Shown here: in pieces, positions 17,514-26,459 of the stretch
Numbering within the stretch: the stretch's first letter is position 1
Layout of the letters: each line of letters starts with the position of its first letter
From: JBFWRK01 sp050248955
GTDB taxonomy: Bacteria > Actinomycetota > Acidimicrobiia > Acidimicrobiales > Ilumatobacteraceae
DNA length: 64,000 bases
Assembly: GCA_050248955.1 (NCBI GenBank)
Contig: JBFWRK010000005.1
Coordinates: 186,001 to 250,000 of the forward strand
Reading direction: 5' to 3'
Notes under the pieces: model-generated
The model's database searches: none
What the model was told of the DNA's origin: nothing
The model's input: the letters and a program-made list of their open reading frames with translations, nothing else
Made by a program: the position numbers and the translations under genes

Positions 17514-17975
17514 ATGACCATCACAGTTGTCTCTCTTTGCACGTTCCGTCTCGGCGAGCTCCGCGTGGGGGTCGACGTGACGCAGGTGCAGGAGGTCATG
17601 CGGGACCAGCAAGCCACGAAGGTGCCGCTGGTCCCGGACGTCATCCACGGGCTCATCAACCTCCGCGGCGAGATCGTCACCACGATCGACCTACGGAGGC
17701 GACTGGGCCTGCCGGCACGCGAAGACAGTGCCAGCCCGATGAACGTGGTGATCCGCACGCCGGACGGTCCCGTGGCGTTGGTCGTCGACGAGATCGACGA
17801 CGTGATCGATGCCGACGAGCACCTGTTCGAGCTCCCGCCGCCGACCCTGCACGGGGTCCGGCGGGAGTTCGTGACCGGGGTCTTCAAGCTCGAGCACGCG
17901 TTGCTGCTCGTGCTCGATCTGGAGCGGGTGCTCGACCACACGTCGCTCTACGAGCAGGCAGAGGTGCCGGCGTGA
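17514..17975 (+). CDS. cheW: Chemotaxis adaptor CheW
   Basis: A 153-residue single CheW domain that couples receptor to CheA. Typical signatures are YTFRLGE-type strand 1 (CTFRLGELRVGVDVTQV), VIHGLINLRGEIVTTIDLRRRLGL in the middle, and VALVVDEIDDVIDADE near the end. ATG 17514 follows GAAGGACACC. The gene is within the che operon; a receptor-gene remnant follows it. Confidence 0.93.
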   Translation: MTITVVSLCTFRLGELRVGVDVTQVQEVMRDQQATKVPLVPDVIHGLINLRGEIVTTIDLRRRLGLPAREDSASPMNVVIRTPDGPVALVVDEIDDVIDADEHLFELPPPTLHGVRREFVTGVFKLEHALLLVLDLERVLDHTSLYEQAEVPA

Positions 17976-17977
17976 CC

Positions 17978-18104
17978 ATGAGCGATGTCGTCATCCAGCG
18001 GAGTGGGATCGGCACCGCCGGCCAGCCTGCGTCCAGCCGCCAGGTGGGTGCTCGCGCACATGGCCGCCGAACTGCAAAGCGTCATCGGCAAGTTCAGCTA
18101 CTGA
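17978..18104 (+). pseudogene. Remnant of a second chemoreceptor gene
   Basis: Bases 18051-18104 read LAHMAAELQSVIGKFSY and stop. This aligns without gaps to the end of the intact receptor at 17422-17475 (LARMAADLQDLIAQFTY), with 42 of 54 bases identical. Upstream, an ATG at 17978 opens MSDVVIQRSG but in a different frame, so it reads past the tail. The simplest reading is a receptor gene reduced by an internal deletion to a start and a tail, now out of frame. The 45-residue ORF from 17978 to 18115 is not considered functional. Confidence 0.6.
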
Positions 18105-18118
18105 GAAGGGAGTGAACC

Positions 18119-18484
18119 ATGCGTGTACTCATCGTGGACGACTCGAGGTCCATGCGCTTGATCCTCAAGCGCATGCTGGCCGACTTGGGCCACATCGATG
18201 TCGTCGAAGCGGAGCACGGTGGCGAAGCCCTCGTGCGGCTCGAGGAGTCGGTGCCGGCATTGGCAATGGTTGATTGGAACATGCCCGTGATGAACGGGCT
18301 CGAGTTCGTGACGGAGCTGCGCAAGACGCGCAGCTACGACCGAGTGAAGGTGATGATGGTGACCTCCGAATCGAGCCCGCGCCTGGTGTATGCCGCGCTG
18401 AAGGCCGGAGCCGACGAGTACGCGATGAAGCCGGTCACCCGCGAGGTGATCGAGGACAAGCTGCAGCTCCTCGGCCTCACGTGA
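18119..18484 (+). CDS. cheY: Chemotaxis response regulator CheY
   Basis: A 121-residue single receiver: Asp7-Asp8, phospho-acceptor Asp52 in MVDWNMPVMNG, switch Thr in MMVTSES and Lys in YAMKPV. GAAGGGAG lies just before ATG 18119. The stop overlaps cheB as GTGA, so the two are coupled. It is expected to carry the signal from CheA to the FliM/FliN switch. It lies inside the che operon, whereas a second CheY is at 4898. Confidence 0.92.
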   Translation: MRVLIVDDSRSMRLILKRMLADLGHIDVVEAEHGGEALVRLEESVPALAMVDWNMPVMNGLEFVTELRKTRSYDRVKVMMVTSESSPRLVYAALKAGADEYAMKPVTREVIEDKLQLLGLT

Positions 18485-19551
18485 GGCCGATCCGAGTACT
18501 CGTCGTGGACGACGCCGTCGTCGTGCGGCGCCTCCTCTCGACCGTGATCGACGAGGATCCTCAACTCCATGTCGCGGGCACCGCCGCCAACGGGCGGATC
18601 GCGCTCGCGAAGATCGAACAGCTGAAGCCGGACATCGTCACACTCGACATCGAGATGCCCGAGCTCGATGGCATCGCGACGCTGAAGGAGATCCGCAAGA
18701 GCAACAAGTCGCTCCCGGTCATCATGTTCAGCACGCTGACGGCGCGCGGCGCGGCGGCGACGTTCGAGGCATTGAGCCTCGGCGCGTCGGACTACGTCAC
18801 CAAGCCCGCCAACGTGGGCAGCGTCGGGGCGGCGATGGAGAGCGTCCGCAGGGAGCTGATCCCGCGGATCAAGGCCCTGTGCACGCGCCTGGAGCCCGTG
18901 ACCGCACCGCCGCTCCCGCGACCGGTGCGCATCGCACCGGCGTCCGGCCGCGTCGACCTCGTCGTGATCGGCTCGTCGACGGGTGGACCGAACGCACTCA
19001 ACAGCCTGCTCTCGTCGTTGCCTGCCGATCTGCCGGTGCCTGTGCTCGTGGCCCAGCACATGCCACCGTTGTTCACGGGCTTCCTCGCCCGCCGTCTCGA
19101 TGGCATCTCCCCGCTCGCCGTACGCGAAGCCGAGTCCGGCGACATGCTGCGTCCCGGCGGCGTCTGGATCGCTCCTGGCGACTACCACCTCGTGGTGCGC
19201 CAGGGCACGAAGGGGTTGATGGTCACGACGAACCAGGACGAGCCGGAGAACTTCTGCCGTCCGTCGGTCGACGTGCTGCTCCGCTCCGCAGCGTCGGCGA
19301 TGGGCGGCAACGTCCTCGCCATCGTGCTGACCGGCATGGGGCACGACGGCCGCGACGGCTGTGCCGTGCTCAAGGAGCGCGGCGCTCAGGTCATCGTCCA
19401 GGACCAGGCGACGAGCGTGGTGTGGGGCATGCCCGGCGCCGTCGTCGCCGCCGGGCTCGCCGACGACGTGCTGCCGATCGGCGCGATCGCAGGGGCGATC
19501 GTGGCCCGTGTCGCGGCCGGCCGCCTGGTGCTCGGGACCTCGAGGTCGTGA
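18481..19551 (+). CDS. cheB: Chemotaxis methylesterase/deamidase CheB
   Basis: A 356-residue CheB: N-terminal receiver with phospho-acceptor Asp56 (VTLDIEMPELDG), linker, and C-terminal methylesterase. The catalytic triad is visible as Ser in GSSTGG (about 165), His in AQHMP (about 191) and Asp in TGMGHDG (about 287). It removes methyl groups from receptor glutamates during adaptation and is activated by CheA. GTG 18481 overlaps the cheY stop by four bases, and cheR follows one base after the stop. Confidence 0.93.
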   Translation: MRPIRVLVVDDAVVVRRLLSTVIDEDPQLHVAGTAANGRIALAKIEQLKPDIVTLDIEMPELDGIATLKEIRKSNKSLPVIMFSTLTARGAAATFEALSLGASDYVTKPANVGSVGAAMESVRRELIPRIKALCTRLEPVTAPPLPRPVRIAPASGRVDLVVIGSSTGGPNALNSLLSSLPADLPVPVLVAQHMPPLFTGFLARRLDGISPLAVREAESGDMLRPGGVWIAPGDYHLVVRQGTKGLMVTTNQDEPENFCRPSVDVLLRSAASAMGGNVLAIVLTGMGHDGRDGCAVLKERGAQVIVQDQATSVVWGMPGAVVAAGLADDVLPIGAIAGAIVARVAAGRLVLGTSRS

Positions 19552-19552
19552 C

Positions 19553-20380
19553 ATGACGATGACAGAGGTGCAGTTCGACTACCTCTGCCAGTTCCTCCGC
19601 CGAGAATCTGCCATCGTGCTGGAGCCCGGCAAGGAGTATCTGGTCGAGAGCAGGCTCGCGCCCGTCGCCCGCCGAGAAGGCCTCCCGTCGGTGGGCGCAT
19701 TGGTCCAGCGACTCCAGGTGACGAAGGCGACCAGCCTCCGCGCCCAGATCGTCGACGCCATGACGACGAACGAGACCTCGTTCTTCCGCGATTCGCACCC
19801 GTGGCAGACGATGCGCGAGACGCTCCTGCCGCAGCTCATCGCGGCGCGGGCCTCGACGCGGCGGCTCGTCATCTGGTGCGCGGCGTGCTCGAGCGGCCAG
19901 GAGCCCTACTCGCTCGCGATGCTGCTGCGCGAGCACTTCCCGGACGTCGTCGCGACGTGGCAGGTGGAGATCGTGGCGACGGACATCAGCGATGCGATGC
20001 TCGCCCGCGCCAAGGAGGCGACCTTCAGCCAGCTCGAGGTGAACAGAGGGCTGCCCGCGGCGATGCTGATGCGCTACTTCCAGCGCAAGGGCGCTTCATG
20101 GCAGCTGACGGAGGACATCCGTTCGATGATCTCCCTGCGGACCGCGAACCTCGACGAGCCGCAGTCGTGGGCCATCGTCGCCGGCGTCGACCTGGTGATG
20201 ATGCGCAACGTACTCATCTACTTCGACCAGTCGACGAAGTCCAAGATCCTCGGTGACGTGCACCGGCGGATCCGCTCGGACGGCGTGCTGATGCTCGGGT
20301 CGTCCGAGACGAACGTCGGTGTCGACCACCGGTTCCGCCGCCACCAGTCGGGGAAGACGATCTACTTCACCCCCTCCTGA
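19553..20380 (+). CDS. cheR: Chemotaxis receptor methyltransferase CheR
   Basis: A 275-residue CheR, the usual length. It has the N-terminal helical domain (about 1-80) and the SAM-dependent methyltransferase domain. The SAM-binding stretch is WCAACSSGQEPYSLAMLL, a variant of the GCSxGEEPYS motif. VEIVATDISDAMLARAKE binds the ribose, and DLVMMRNVLIYFD is motif IV. It methylates receptor glutamates in opposition to CheB. ATG 19553 begins one base after the cheB stop; ATG 19559 is an alternative. Confidence 0.92.
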   Translation: MTMTEVQFDYLCQFLRRESAIVLEPGKEYLVESRLAPVARREGLPSVGALVQRLQVTKATSLRAQIVDAMTTNETSFFRDSHPWQTMRETLLPQLIAARASTRRLVIWCAACSSGQEPYSLAMLLREHFPDVVATWQVEIVATDISDAMLARAKEATFSQLEVNRGLPAAMLMRYFQRKGASWQLTEDIRSMISLRTANLDEPQSWAIVAGVDLVMMRNVLIYFDQSTKSKILGDVHRRIRSDGVLMLGSSETNVGVDHRFRRHQSGKTIYFTPS

Positions 20381-20500
20381 CGACGACGGCGCTCCCGGCC
20401 TGATCGGGTTCCTGACCCCCTGGCATCTGCCGACCCCGCGCCGGACAGTCGAAGGTGGCAACGGACCCGCCCCACGGATGGGGCCCTCGACAGGACACGG

Positions 20501-21055
20501 ATGAACATGGCCGGCAAGAAATCCACTTCCGCGACCGACGATTCGGGCGCGGCTCCGAAGAAGAGCAAGGGCAAGCTGCTCATGACGATCGCGCTCTGCC
20601 TCGGCTTGGCCGGCGCCGGGTACGTGCTCGGCGGCCGCAAGGCAGCGGCCGGCACCGAGACGGCGGCCGCGGCTGACGGTAGCGGGCACGCCGAAGCGGA
20701 TGGCAGCGTCGCGACGACTGAGGTCGCGGGCGAGTGCGCGATCGAGGAGGAGCCTCCCGAGCTGGGCATGGTGATCGACCTGCCCTCGATGAGCGTGAAC
20801 CTGGCCGAAGGGCACTATCTGCGGGTCGCGCTGTCCGTCGCCCTCGCTCCCGACGTCGAGTTGGAGAAGCCCGAGGAGTTCAAGGGCGCTCCGGCGAAGG
20901 ACATCGTCGTGTCGATCCTCTCCGGGCGCACGATCGTCGAGCTGTCGTCCGCCGCGGGTCGGGACCAGGTGAAGACGGAGCTCACCGAGCAGATCGTCGA
21001 GGCGTACCACGGCGAGGTCGACTCTGTCTTCCTCACCGAGTTCGTCATGCAGTGA
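20501..21055 (+). CDS. fliL: Flagellar basal-body-associated protein FliL
   Basis: A 184-residue single-pass membrane protein: Lys-rich cytoplasmic N-terminus, TM at about 26-46 (LLMTIALCLGLAGAGYVLGG), an Ala/Glu linker, then the FliL domain (about 85-184). The domain shows LPSMSVNLAEGHYLRVALSV and ends VDSVFLTEFVMQ, the typical FliL finish. FliL surrounds and supports the MotAB stator. It follows the che operon by 120 bases instead of lying beside fliM, as it often does elsewhere. Confidence 0.88.
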   Translation: MNMAGKKSTSATDDSGAAPKKSKGKLLMTIALCLGLAGAGYVLGGRKAAAGTETAAAADGSGHAEADGSVATTEVAGECAIEEEPPELGMVIDLPSMSVNLAEGHYLRVALSVALAPDVELEKPEEFKGAPAKDIVVSILSGRTIVELSSAAGRDQVKTELTEQIVEAYHGEVDSVFLTEFVMQ

Positions 21056-21176
21056 GTGCCGCGAGGTGAGCACGACGCGATTCGGCGCCCGCGCTCTGTG
21101 GCCCGCTGCGGTGCCGGGGTCGTGGGGAATTACCCTAGGGAGGTGCACTCCTTGGCCCCAGGGCCCGGTTTCGGCC

Positions 21177-23714
21177 ATGGCCACTGACGCGCAGGGAGCT
21201 GACCATCGACTCCTCGCCCATGCGGCACTGCGCATGCACGGTGTGCTGGACACGCGGCCCGAGCCCGCGTTCGACGATCTCGTCGCGGTCGTCGGCCAAC
21301 TGACGGGCGCCGACGCCGTGGCGGTCGTGTTCGACGATCTCGATCGACACTGGTGCAAGGCGCGTGCCGGTGACCTCCCCGAATCGTGGGGTCCGGAAGG
21401 GCCCGGTCGGAACTCGGTGGGGGGTGTGCCGATCACCGCGGCCGACGGCACCGTGATCGGCGAGATCGCGCTGTTCGGGGACGAGCCGGTCGATCCGTCG
21501 AGGACGGCGGTGCTCGGCACCTTCGGCTCACTGGTGCAGATGTTGCTCGACGAGCGCCGCCCCGGTGCGATGTCGACGGGTCCGCCGAGCGGCGTCGTCG
21601 TCGTCGGCGCCGATGGTCGGGTCCGTGCCGTCAGCCCCGTGTACGCGCTCCAGATGGGATGGGAGCTCGGCGATCTCCTCGGACGCGACGTGTTCGAGCT
21701 CGTCCACGCTGACGATCACGCCCTCGCCGTCGAGAGCCTCGCTCGCACGGCCGCGTTCCCGGGTGAGAAGTATCCGCTCGACCTGCGCTTCGTCGGCCCC
21801 GACGGCGCAGCATTCCTCCTCGAGGTCACGGGGATGGAACGGGTCGATCCGGCGATCGAGGACATCGTGTTCCTCGTCCGGGGCGCGAGCTCGCGGACGG
21901 GCAGCGACGCGTTCGTCAGCGGCCAGACCCGTGTGCTCGGCATGATCGCCGGCGGCGCGCCGATCGAGGACACGCTGTCGGAGCTCGCCCAGCTGGTCGC
22001 GCAGCACCTCGCGACGAGCGTCTGCATCACCCTCGTCGACGAGCACGAAACGGTGGTCCGACCGGTCGCCTGGTCCGGCTTGCCGACGGCGTTCACGAGG
22101 GCCATCGACCGGGCGCCGGTCGGTCCGGCATCGATCACGTGCGGGGTCGTCGCCCACCGCAACCAGGCGGACCGATGTGCCGACATCCCGAACGACCCGG
22201 CGTGGGCTGCGCGGAGCGAAGCGGCCAGCGAGGCGGGGATCGTCAGCTGTTGGTCGACACCGATCAGGTCGAGCGTGACATCGCACGCCATCGGCACGTT
22301 GGCGCTCTACACCGGGAGCTCCGCGCCGCCGGCGCCGGAGGACATCCGTGTGGCCGATCTGTGTGCGGTCATCGCCGGCGTCGCCATTCAACGCTCGATG
22401 GCGGAGGAAGTGCTGATGTACCGCGCGATGCACGATCCGCTGACCGGGTTGCCCAACCGCGCGCTCTTCCTCGACCGGCTCAGCCACGCGCTCTCGCTCC
22501 GGCCCGACAGCAGCCGGTACACGGCGGTGATGTTCCTCGACCTCGACCGGTTCAAGGTGATCAACGACGCACTCGGTCACGATGTGGGGGACGAGCTCCT
22601 CGTCGCGGTAGCGGGACGGCTCACCTCGGCGATCAGGACGTCGGCGACCGTCGCCCGGCTGGGCGGGGACGAGTTCACGGTGCTCTGCGAGGACCTGCGA
22701 TCACCGCGTGACGCCGTGGCGATCGCGACACGGCTCGTGGAATCGCTCGAGGAGCCACTGCCGCTCGCCGACGGAGGCTCGGCGGCCATGTCGATCAGCG
22801 TCGGTGTCGCGGTGAGCAACGACCCGGCCGATCAACCCGGTTCGCTCCTGCGCGACGCCGACGCCGCGATGTACCGGGCGAAGGAGCGCGGCCGCAATCG
22901 CGTCGAAGTGTTCGACGACGGCATGCGCGCGATCGCGCTCGCCCGGCTCGACCTCGAGCATGCGCTCAAGGACTCCGTCGAGCGCGGCGACTTCACGCTC
23001 CTGTTCCAACCCGAGGTCGATCTGCGGTCCGGCGCCGTCGTCGCCGCCGAGGCGCTGCTCCGCTGGCATCACCCCGAGCAGGGCCTGATGTCGCCGGCGG
23101 ACTTCATCCCGATCGCGGAGGAGACCGGTGCGATCATCGAGCTCGGTGAATGGGTGATCAGCGAAGTCTGCAAGCGGGCGCGGCGGTGGACTGCCGACAT
23201 GCCGGACTCGCGTCTGTTCGCGGTGTGGGCGAACATGTCCGTGGTGCAGCTGCTGCAGCCCGGTTTCGCGGAGCGCGTGCGCGACGTCATCGAGCGGACG
23301 GGGGTGTCGCCTCGTCGCCTCGGCCTGGAGATCACGGAGAGCTCGCTCATGTCTGATGCGGACGCTGCGATCGCGTCGCTCGCCGAGCTGCGTGAGCTCG
23401 GCGTGAGCATCGCGATCGACGACTTCGGGACCGGCTACTCGTCGCTGTCCTACCTCAAGCGGTTGCCGGTGGATGTCGTCAAGATCGATCGCAGCTTCGT
23501 CGAGGACATCGGTCAGACGGTCGAGGGATCGTCCATGGTGGCCGCGATCGTGCAGCTCGCGCACGCCGTCGGGTGCCAGGTCGTCGCCGAGGGAGTCGAG
23601 ACGATGGAGCAGTACGACGCGCTCGCGGCGCTGGGCTGTGACATCGCGCAGGGCTACATCATCGGCTACCCCGAGTCGGTCGTCACGCCGATGCCCACGT
23701 GGTTGACGACGTGA
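21177..23714 (+). CDS. GAF/PAS/GAF-GGDEF-EAL cyclic-di-GMP protein
   Basis: An 845-residue signalling protein. An N-terminal GAF-like region (about 10-130), a PAS domain (about 140-250) and a second GAF (about 265-410) lead into GGDEF (about 415-585) with intact LGGDEF at about 494. EAL (about 600-840) follows, with intact EALLRW at about 624 and DDFGTGYSSLSYLKRLPVD. Both c-di-GMP synthesis and breakdown are possible. No membrane segment is seen, so it is likely cytosolic. The start is uncertain: ATG 21177 lacks a clear ribosome site and GTG 21066 is an alternative. Position beside fliL suggests a motility output. Confidence 0.87.
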   Translation: MATDAQGADHRLLAHAALRMHGVLDTRPEPAFDDLVAVVGQLTGADAVAVVFDDLDRHWCKARAGDLPESWGPEGPGRNSVGGVPITAADGTVIGEIALFGDEPVDPSRTAVLGTFGSLVQMLLDERRPGAMSTGPPSGVVVVGADGRVRAVSPVYALQMGWELGDLLGRDVFELVHADDHALAVESLARTAAFPGEKYPLDLRFVGPDGAAFLLEVTGMERVDPAIEDIVFLVRGASSRTGSDAFVSGQTRVLGMIAGGAPIEDTLSELAQLVAQHLATSVCITLVDEHETVVRPVAWSGLPTAFTRAIDRAPVGPASITCGVVAHRNQADRCADIPNDPAWAARSEAASEAGIVSCWSTPIRSSVTSHAIGTLALYTGSSAPPAPEDIRVADLCAVIAGVAIQRSMAEEVLMYRAMHDPLTGLPNRALFLDRLSHALSLRPDSSRYTAVMFLDLDRFKVINDALGHDVGDELLVAVAGRLTSAIRTSATVARLGGDEFTVLCEDLRSPRDAVAIATRLVESLEEPLPLADGGSAAMSISVGVAVSNDPADQPGSLLRDADAAMYRAKERGRNRVEVFDDGMRAIALARLDLEHALKDSVERGDFTLLFQPEVDLRSGAVVAAEALLRWHHPEQGLMSPADFIPIAEETGAIIELGEWVISEVCKRARRWTADMPDSRLFAVWANMSVVQLLQPGFAERVRDVIERTGVSPRRLGLEITESSLMSDADAAIASLAELRELGVSIAIDDFGTGYSSLSYLKRLPVDVVKIDRSFVEDIGQTVEGSSMVAAIVQLAHAVGCQVVAEGVETMEQYDALAALGCDIAQGYIIGYPESVVTPMPTWLTT

Positions 23715-23725
23715 GGTCGGACGGT

Positions 23726-24688
23726 TCAGTCGCCGGCTGACGGCGCCGCTGCGGCGGGAGCGGCGTCGACGACGATGTTCGGCGTGGCGACGTCCTCGCC
23801 GATGACGTCGACGGGATCGTCGAGTGGGTCGGCGAGTGGGTCGGCAGTCGTCAGGTCGACGTCGGAGAGCACCACGACCTCGACGCGACGGTTCTTCGAC
23901 TGGTCCTCCGGCGAGGTCCCGACCACGAGCGGCTTCGTATCGGCGTAGCCGGCAGCGGACAGTCGGAAGGGATCGAAGCCGTGGCTGTCGATCAGATAGC
24001 GCAGGACCGAGGTCGCCCTGGCTGTCGAGAGCTCCCAGTTCGAGGGGTAGCGGTTGGTCGAGATCGGACGTGAGTCGGTGTGACCCTCGATCGCGACGGC
24101 ATACGACGATGTCTGCAGTGCCTCGGCGATGATGTCGAGGATCTGCACGCCACCGACCTGCAGCTCCGCCTGTCCTGCCTCGAAGACGACCTGATCGGTC
24201 ACGATCGTGACGACCAGCCCGCGCGCCTCGGTGCGGAAGGCGAGGCTGCCGCCGAGCCCGACGGCGTTCGCCTTGTTCAGCACCTCTTCGCGGACGTGTT
24301 CGAGGTCGGTGGCCGTGGCGTTCGCTTCGGCCGCCGTCTGCTGCTTCTCGGCGAGCGCTTCGGTCGCCGCTGCGGTGACAGCCTCGGGCACTGCTGCGGC
24401 ACCGAGGTCGAGCACGCCCGTACCGCCGTCGAGCGCCCCGGCCTCGGCACCGCCGAGATCGATGACCTGCTCGCTCTTCCCGCCGCCGAACTCGCCCCGG
24501 AAGGACTCGGCGAGCTTCTTGAACTTCTCGGTGTCGACCCGCCCGACGGCGAACAGCACGAGGAACAGCGCCATGAGCAGCGTCAGCATGTCGGCGTAGG
24601 GGATGACCCAGGCCTCGTGGTTGACGTGCTCCTCGTGCTCCTCGTGCTCGACGTGCCGCTTCTTGCCGCGGGAGGCGCCACTACTCAT
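23726..24688 (-). CDS. motB: Flagellar stator protein MotB
   Basis: A 320-residue MotB. A His/Glu-rich cytoplasmic tail is followed by one TM (about 31-49, YADMLTLLMALFLVLFAVG) with the proton-carrying Asp33. The plug/linker and the OmpA-like peptidoglycan-binding domain (about 175-290; IEGHTDSRPIS and LSAAGYADTKPLV) come next. It anchors the stator to the wall. The 5' end overlaps the motA stop by 8 bases. It has an Ala/Asp-rich 40-residue tail after the OmpA domain. Confidence 0.92.
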   Translation of the reverse strand: MSSGASRGKKRHVEHEEHEEHVNHEAWVIPYADMLTLLMALFLVLFAVGRVDTEKFKKLAESFRGEFGGGKSEQVIDLGGAEAGALDGGTGVLDLGAAAVPEAVTAAATEALAEKQQTAAEANATATDLEHVREEVLNKANAVGLGGSLAFRTEARGLVVTIVTDQVVFEAGQAELQVGGVQILDIIAEALQTSSYAVAIEGHTDSRPISTNRYPSNWELSTARATSVLRYLIDSHGFDPFRLSAAGYADTKPLVVGTSPEDQSKNRRVEVVVLSDVDLTTADPLADPLDDPVDVIGEDVATPNIVVDAAPAAAAPSAGD

Positions 24689-25466
24689 TGCTGACCTCGT
24701 CGCGGTACTGCTGCGCGGCGGATGGCGGGAGGTAGGTCACGAGGGTCTCTTCGATCACTCGCGGGTTCTGGCCGCCCTGGATCGCGAGCACGCCCTCCAT
24801 CGCCATCTCACGACGGGCGGCTTCGTCGATCGACAACCGCTTCATCTTGTTGGCGAGCGGCAACATCACGCCGTTCGCCATGTACACGCCCCAGAAGGTG
24901 GCGACGAACGCCGAGGAGATGCCGTGGCCGAGCTCTTCGGGCTTGTCGAGGTGTCCGAGCGTCGCGATCAGGCCGATGACGGCGCCGATGATGCCGAACG
25001 TGGGGGCGAAGATGCCGAACGACGTGCACCACTCGGCGGCGACCTTGTGCCGCGCCTTCATCGTGCGGATGTCGGTGCGCATCACGTCGGCCACCGCCTC
25101 CGGATCGCTGCCGTCGATCGCGAGCTGCAGGCCCTTCTTCAGGAACGGGTCCTCCAGCACCGCCACCTCGGACTCGAGCGAGAGCAGGCCCTCGTGGCGG
25201 CTCTTGCGGGCGAAGCCGACGAGGAGCTTCAGCATCACGGCCGGATCGGGCAGCGCCTTCGGGAAGATCGCTTGTTTGATCGCCTTGAACACACCCGATG
25301 TCGCCGACATCTCGCTGCTCGCCATCGTGGCGCCGAGCGCGCCGCCGATCACGATCAGCAGTGCAGTCACGTTCGAGAGGAGGAACACCGGGCTGACGGC
25401 GTGCGTCAGCGCGCCGAGCATCACGCAGACGAGCGCGATGAGCAGTCCGACGAGTGTCGCGGGCAT
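24681..25466 (-). CDS. motA: Flagellar stator protein MotA
   Basis: A 261-residue MotA with four membrane helices (about 4-22, 30-50, 150-172 and 184-204). The large cytoplasmic loop carries RKSRHEGLLSLE, the charged patch that contacts FliG. The third helix begins TSFGIFAPTFGIIGAVIGLI, with the conserved prolines of this family. It forms the proton channel with MotB. It starts shortly after flbD and overlaps motB by 8 bases. Confidence 0.93.
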   Translation of the reverse strand: MPATLVGLLIALVCVMLGALTHAVSPVFLLSNVTALLIVIGGALGATMASSEMSATSGVFKAIKQAIFPKALPDPAVMLKLLVGFARKSRHEGLLSLESEVAVLEDPFLKKGLQLAIDGSDPEAVADVMRTDIRTMKARHKVAAEWCTSFGIFAPTFGIIGAVIGLIATLGHLDKPEELGHGISSAFVATFWGVYMANGVMLPLANKMKRLSIDEAARREMAMEGVLAIQGGQNPRVIEETLVTYLPPSAAQQYRDEVSNE

Positions 25467-25468
25467 CC

Positions 25469-25720
25469 TCAGTCCTCTCCGGCTGCTGTCGCGGTCGCCT
25501 GAACGGCGAGCGGGTCCTGCGTGTAGTGGTGGGCGGACGCAATGATCCGGCCACGGAGCGCGACGATGAGCTCGACGATCTCCGCTGGCGTCTCGAGGAC
25601 GATGTACTCGTTGCCGTTGGCGAGGTGCACGATCGTCTCGTGGAGATGATCGAGGCGTTCGATGTGGTCCGGGTTCAAGTAGAGCGGTTCGTTCTGACGG
25701 AGCCTGGTGAGGCGGATCAT
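25469..25720 (-). CDS. flbD: FlbD family protein
   Basis: An 83-residue protein matching the small FlbD/SwrD family that sits next to motA in many flagellar clusters: MIRLTRLRQNEPLYLNPDHI, then VHLANGNEYIVLETPAEIVE and a conserved end of the domain at VALRGRIIA. In Bacillus, SwrD of this family raises flagellar motor torque. The C-terminal 20 residues are extra. ATG 25720 overlaps the stop of a small upstream ORF as ATGA; GGGAG lies 10 bases before it. Confidence 0.85.
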   Translation of the reverse strand: MIRLTRLRQNEPLYLNPDHIERLDHLHETIVHLANGNEYIVLETPAEIVELIVALRGRIIASAHHYTQDPLAVQATATAAGED

Positions 25721-25908
25721 CTCTTCTGTTCTCCCAACGCCCGCGCGTCGTCGTGGTGGAACTGGCGTCGTAGATCGTCCAGCGGGTCGCGTTCGGCGCC
25801 CGATGGTCGGGCGCGTCGTCGACGTGTCGCAGGCCACTCGCGGCGAGTCCGGCTGCGTGCGCTTCCGGCCCCGTTCTGAACGGTCGTGAAGGGGCCGACC
25901 GGCCTCAC
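25717..25908 (-). CDS. Possible small basic protein coupled to flbD
   Basis: A 63-residue frame from GTG 25908, with GGGAG five bases upstream, ending in ATGA overlap with flbD. The sequence is Arg-rich, and its last third, DPLDDLRRQFHHDDARALG, looks like genuine protein. It would explain how flbD translation starts. No family is recognised. In GC-rich DNA such frames also arise by chance, so it is a modest call. Confidence 0.35.
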   Translation of the reverse strand: MRPVGPFTTVQNGAGSARSRTRREWPATRRRRARPSGAERDPLDDLRRQFHHDDARALGEQKR

Positions 25909-25967
25909 GGCGACTCCCGCACGGGCGCGGCGCAGCCGGCCGATCAGCCCTGCCCGAACGAGGAACC

Positions 25968-26456
25968 GTGGACGCTGCCGAAGAGCTCTCCCATCAGCTG
26001 TGGGTGCTGCGCGAACTGTTGGAGCAACTCGTCTTCAAGCTCGAGGTCCAGAGCATGCTCCTCGGCGCCGGCCGGGTGCGGTGGCTCCCTTTCATCGCCG
26101 CCGAGGTGGACGCCGTCATCGACGCGATCTGTCAGCTCGAGGCGGATCGGGCGGCGGCGTCGGAACGCGTCGCCCGCCAGGTGGGCCTGCCGGTCGGCAC
26201 GAGCCTGACCGAGCTCGCCGGGCGCCTGACCGAGCCGTGGGGCTCGTTGCTCCGACAGCACCGCGTTCACCTGCTCTCGTTGCAGGGAGAAGTGGAGGAA
26301 TCGGCGCAGGCGAACCACGAGCTCGCACGTCGCGGAGTGCTGCGCACCCGTGAGCTGCTCGCTGTCCTGGGTGAGGAGTCAGTCGACCTGTACACGCCCA
26401 CCGGGACCGCTGCTCCCCTGCCCCTGGCATCACGACGCCTCGACCGGACGGTCTGA
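25968..26456 (+). CDS. flgN: FlgN-like flagellar chaperone
   Basis: A 162-residue helical protein directly upstream of flgK, with the size and coiled-coil character of FlgN chaperones (LWVLRELLEQLVFKLEVQSM at the N-terminus). FlgN binds FlgK and FlgL before export. GTG 25968 has GAGGAACC before it. The flgK start follows three bases after the stop. Position and helical pattern carry the call more than residue matches. Confidence 0.72.
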   Translation: MDAAEELSHQLWVLRELLEQLVFKLEVQSMLLGAGRVRWLPFIAAEVDAVIDAICQLEADRAAASERVARQVGLPVGTSLTELAGRLTEPWGSLLRQHRVHLLSLQGEVEESAQANHELARRGVLRTRELLAVLGEESVDLYTPTGTAAPLPLASRRLDRTV

Positions 26457-26459
26457 CAC

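Noticed and set aside
17978..18115. A 45-residue gene between cheW and cheY
   Set aside because: Its sequence is Arg-rich and crosses the receptor remnant in the wrong frame; the remnant explains the region better.
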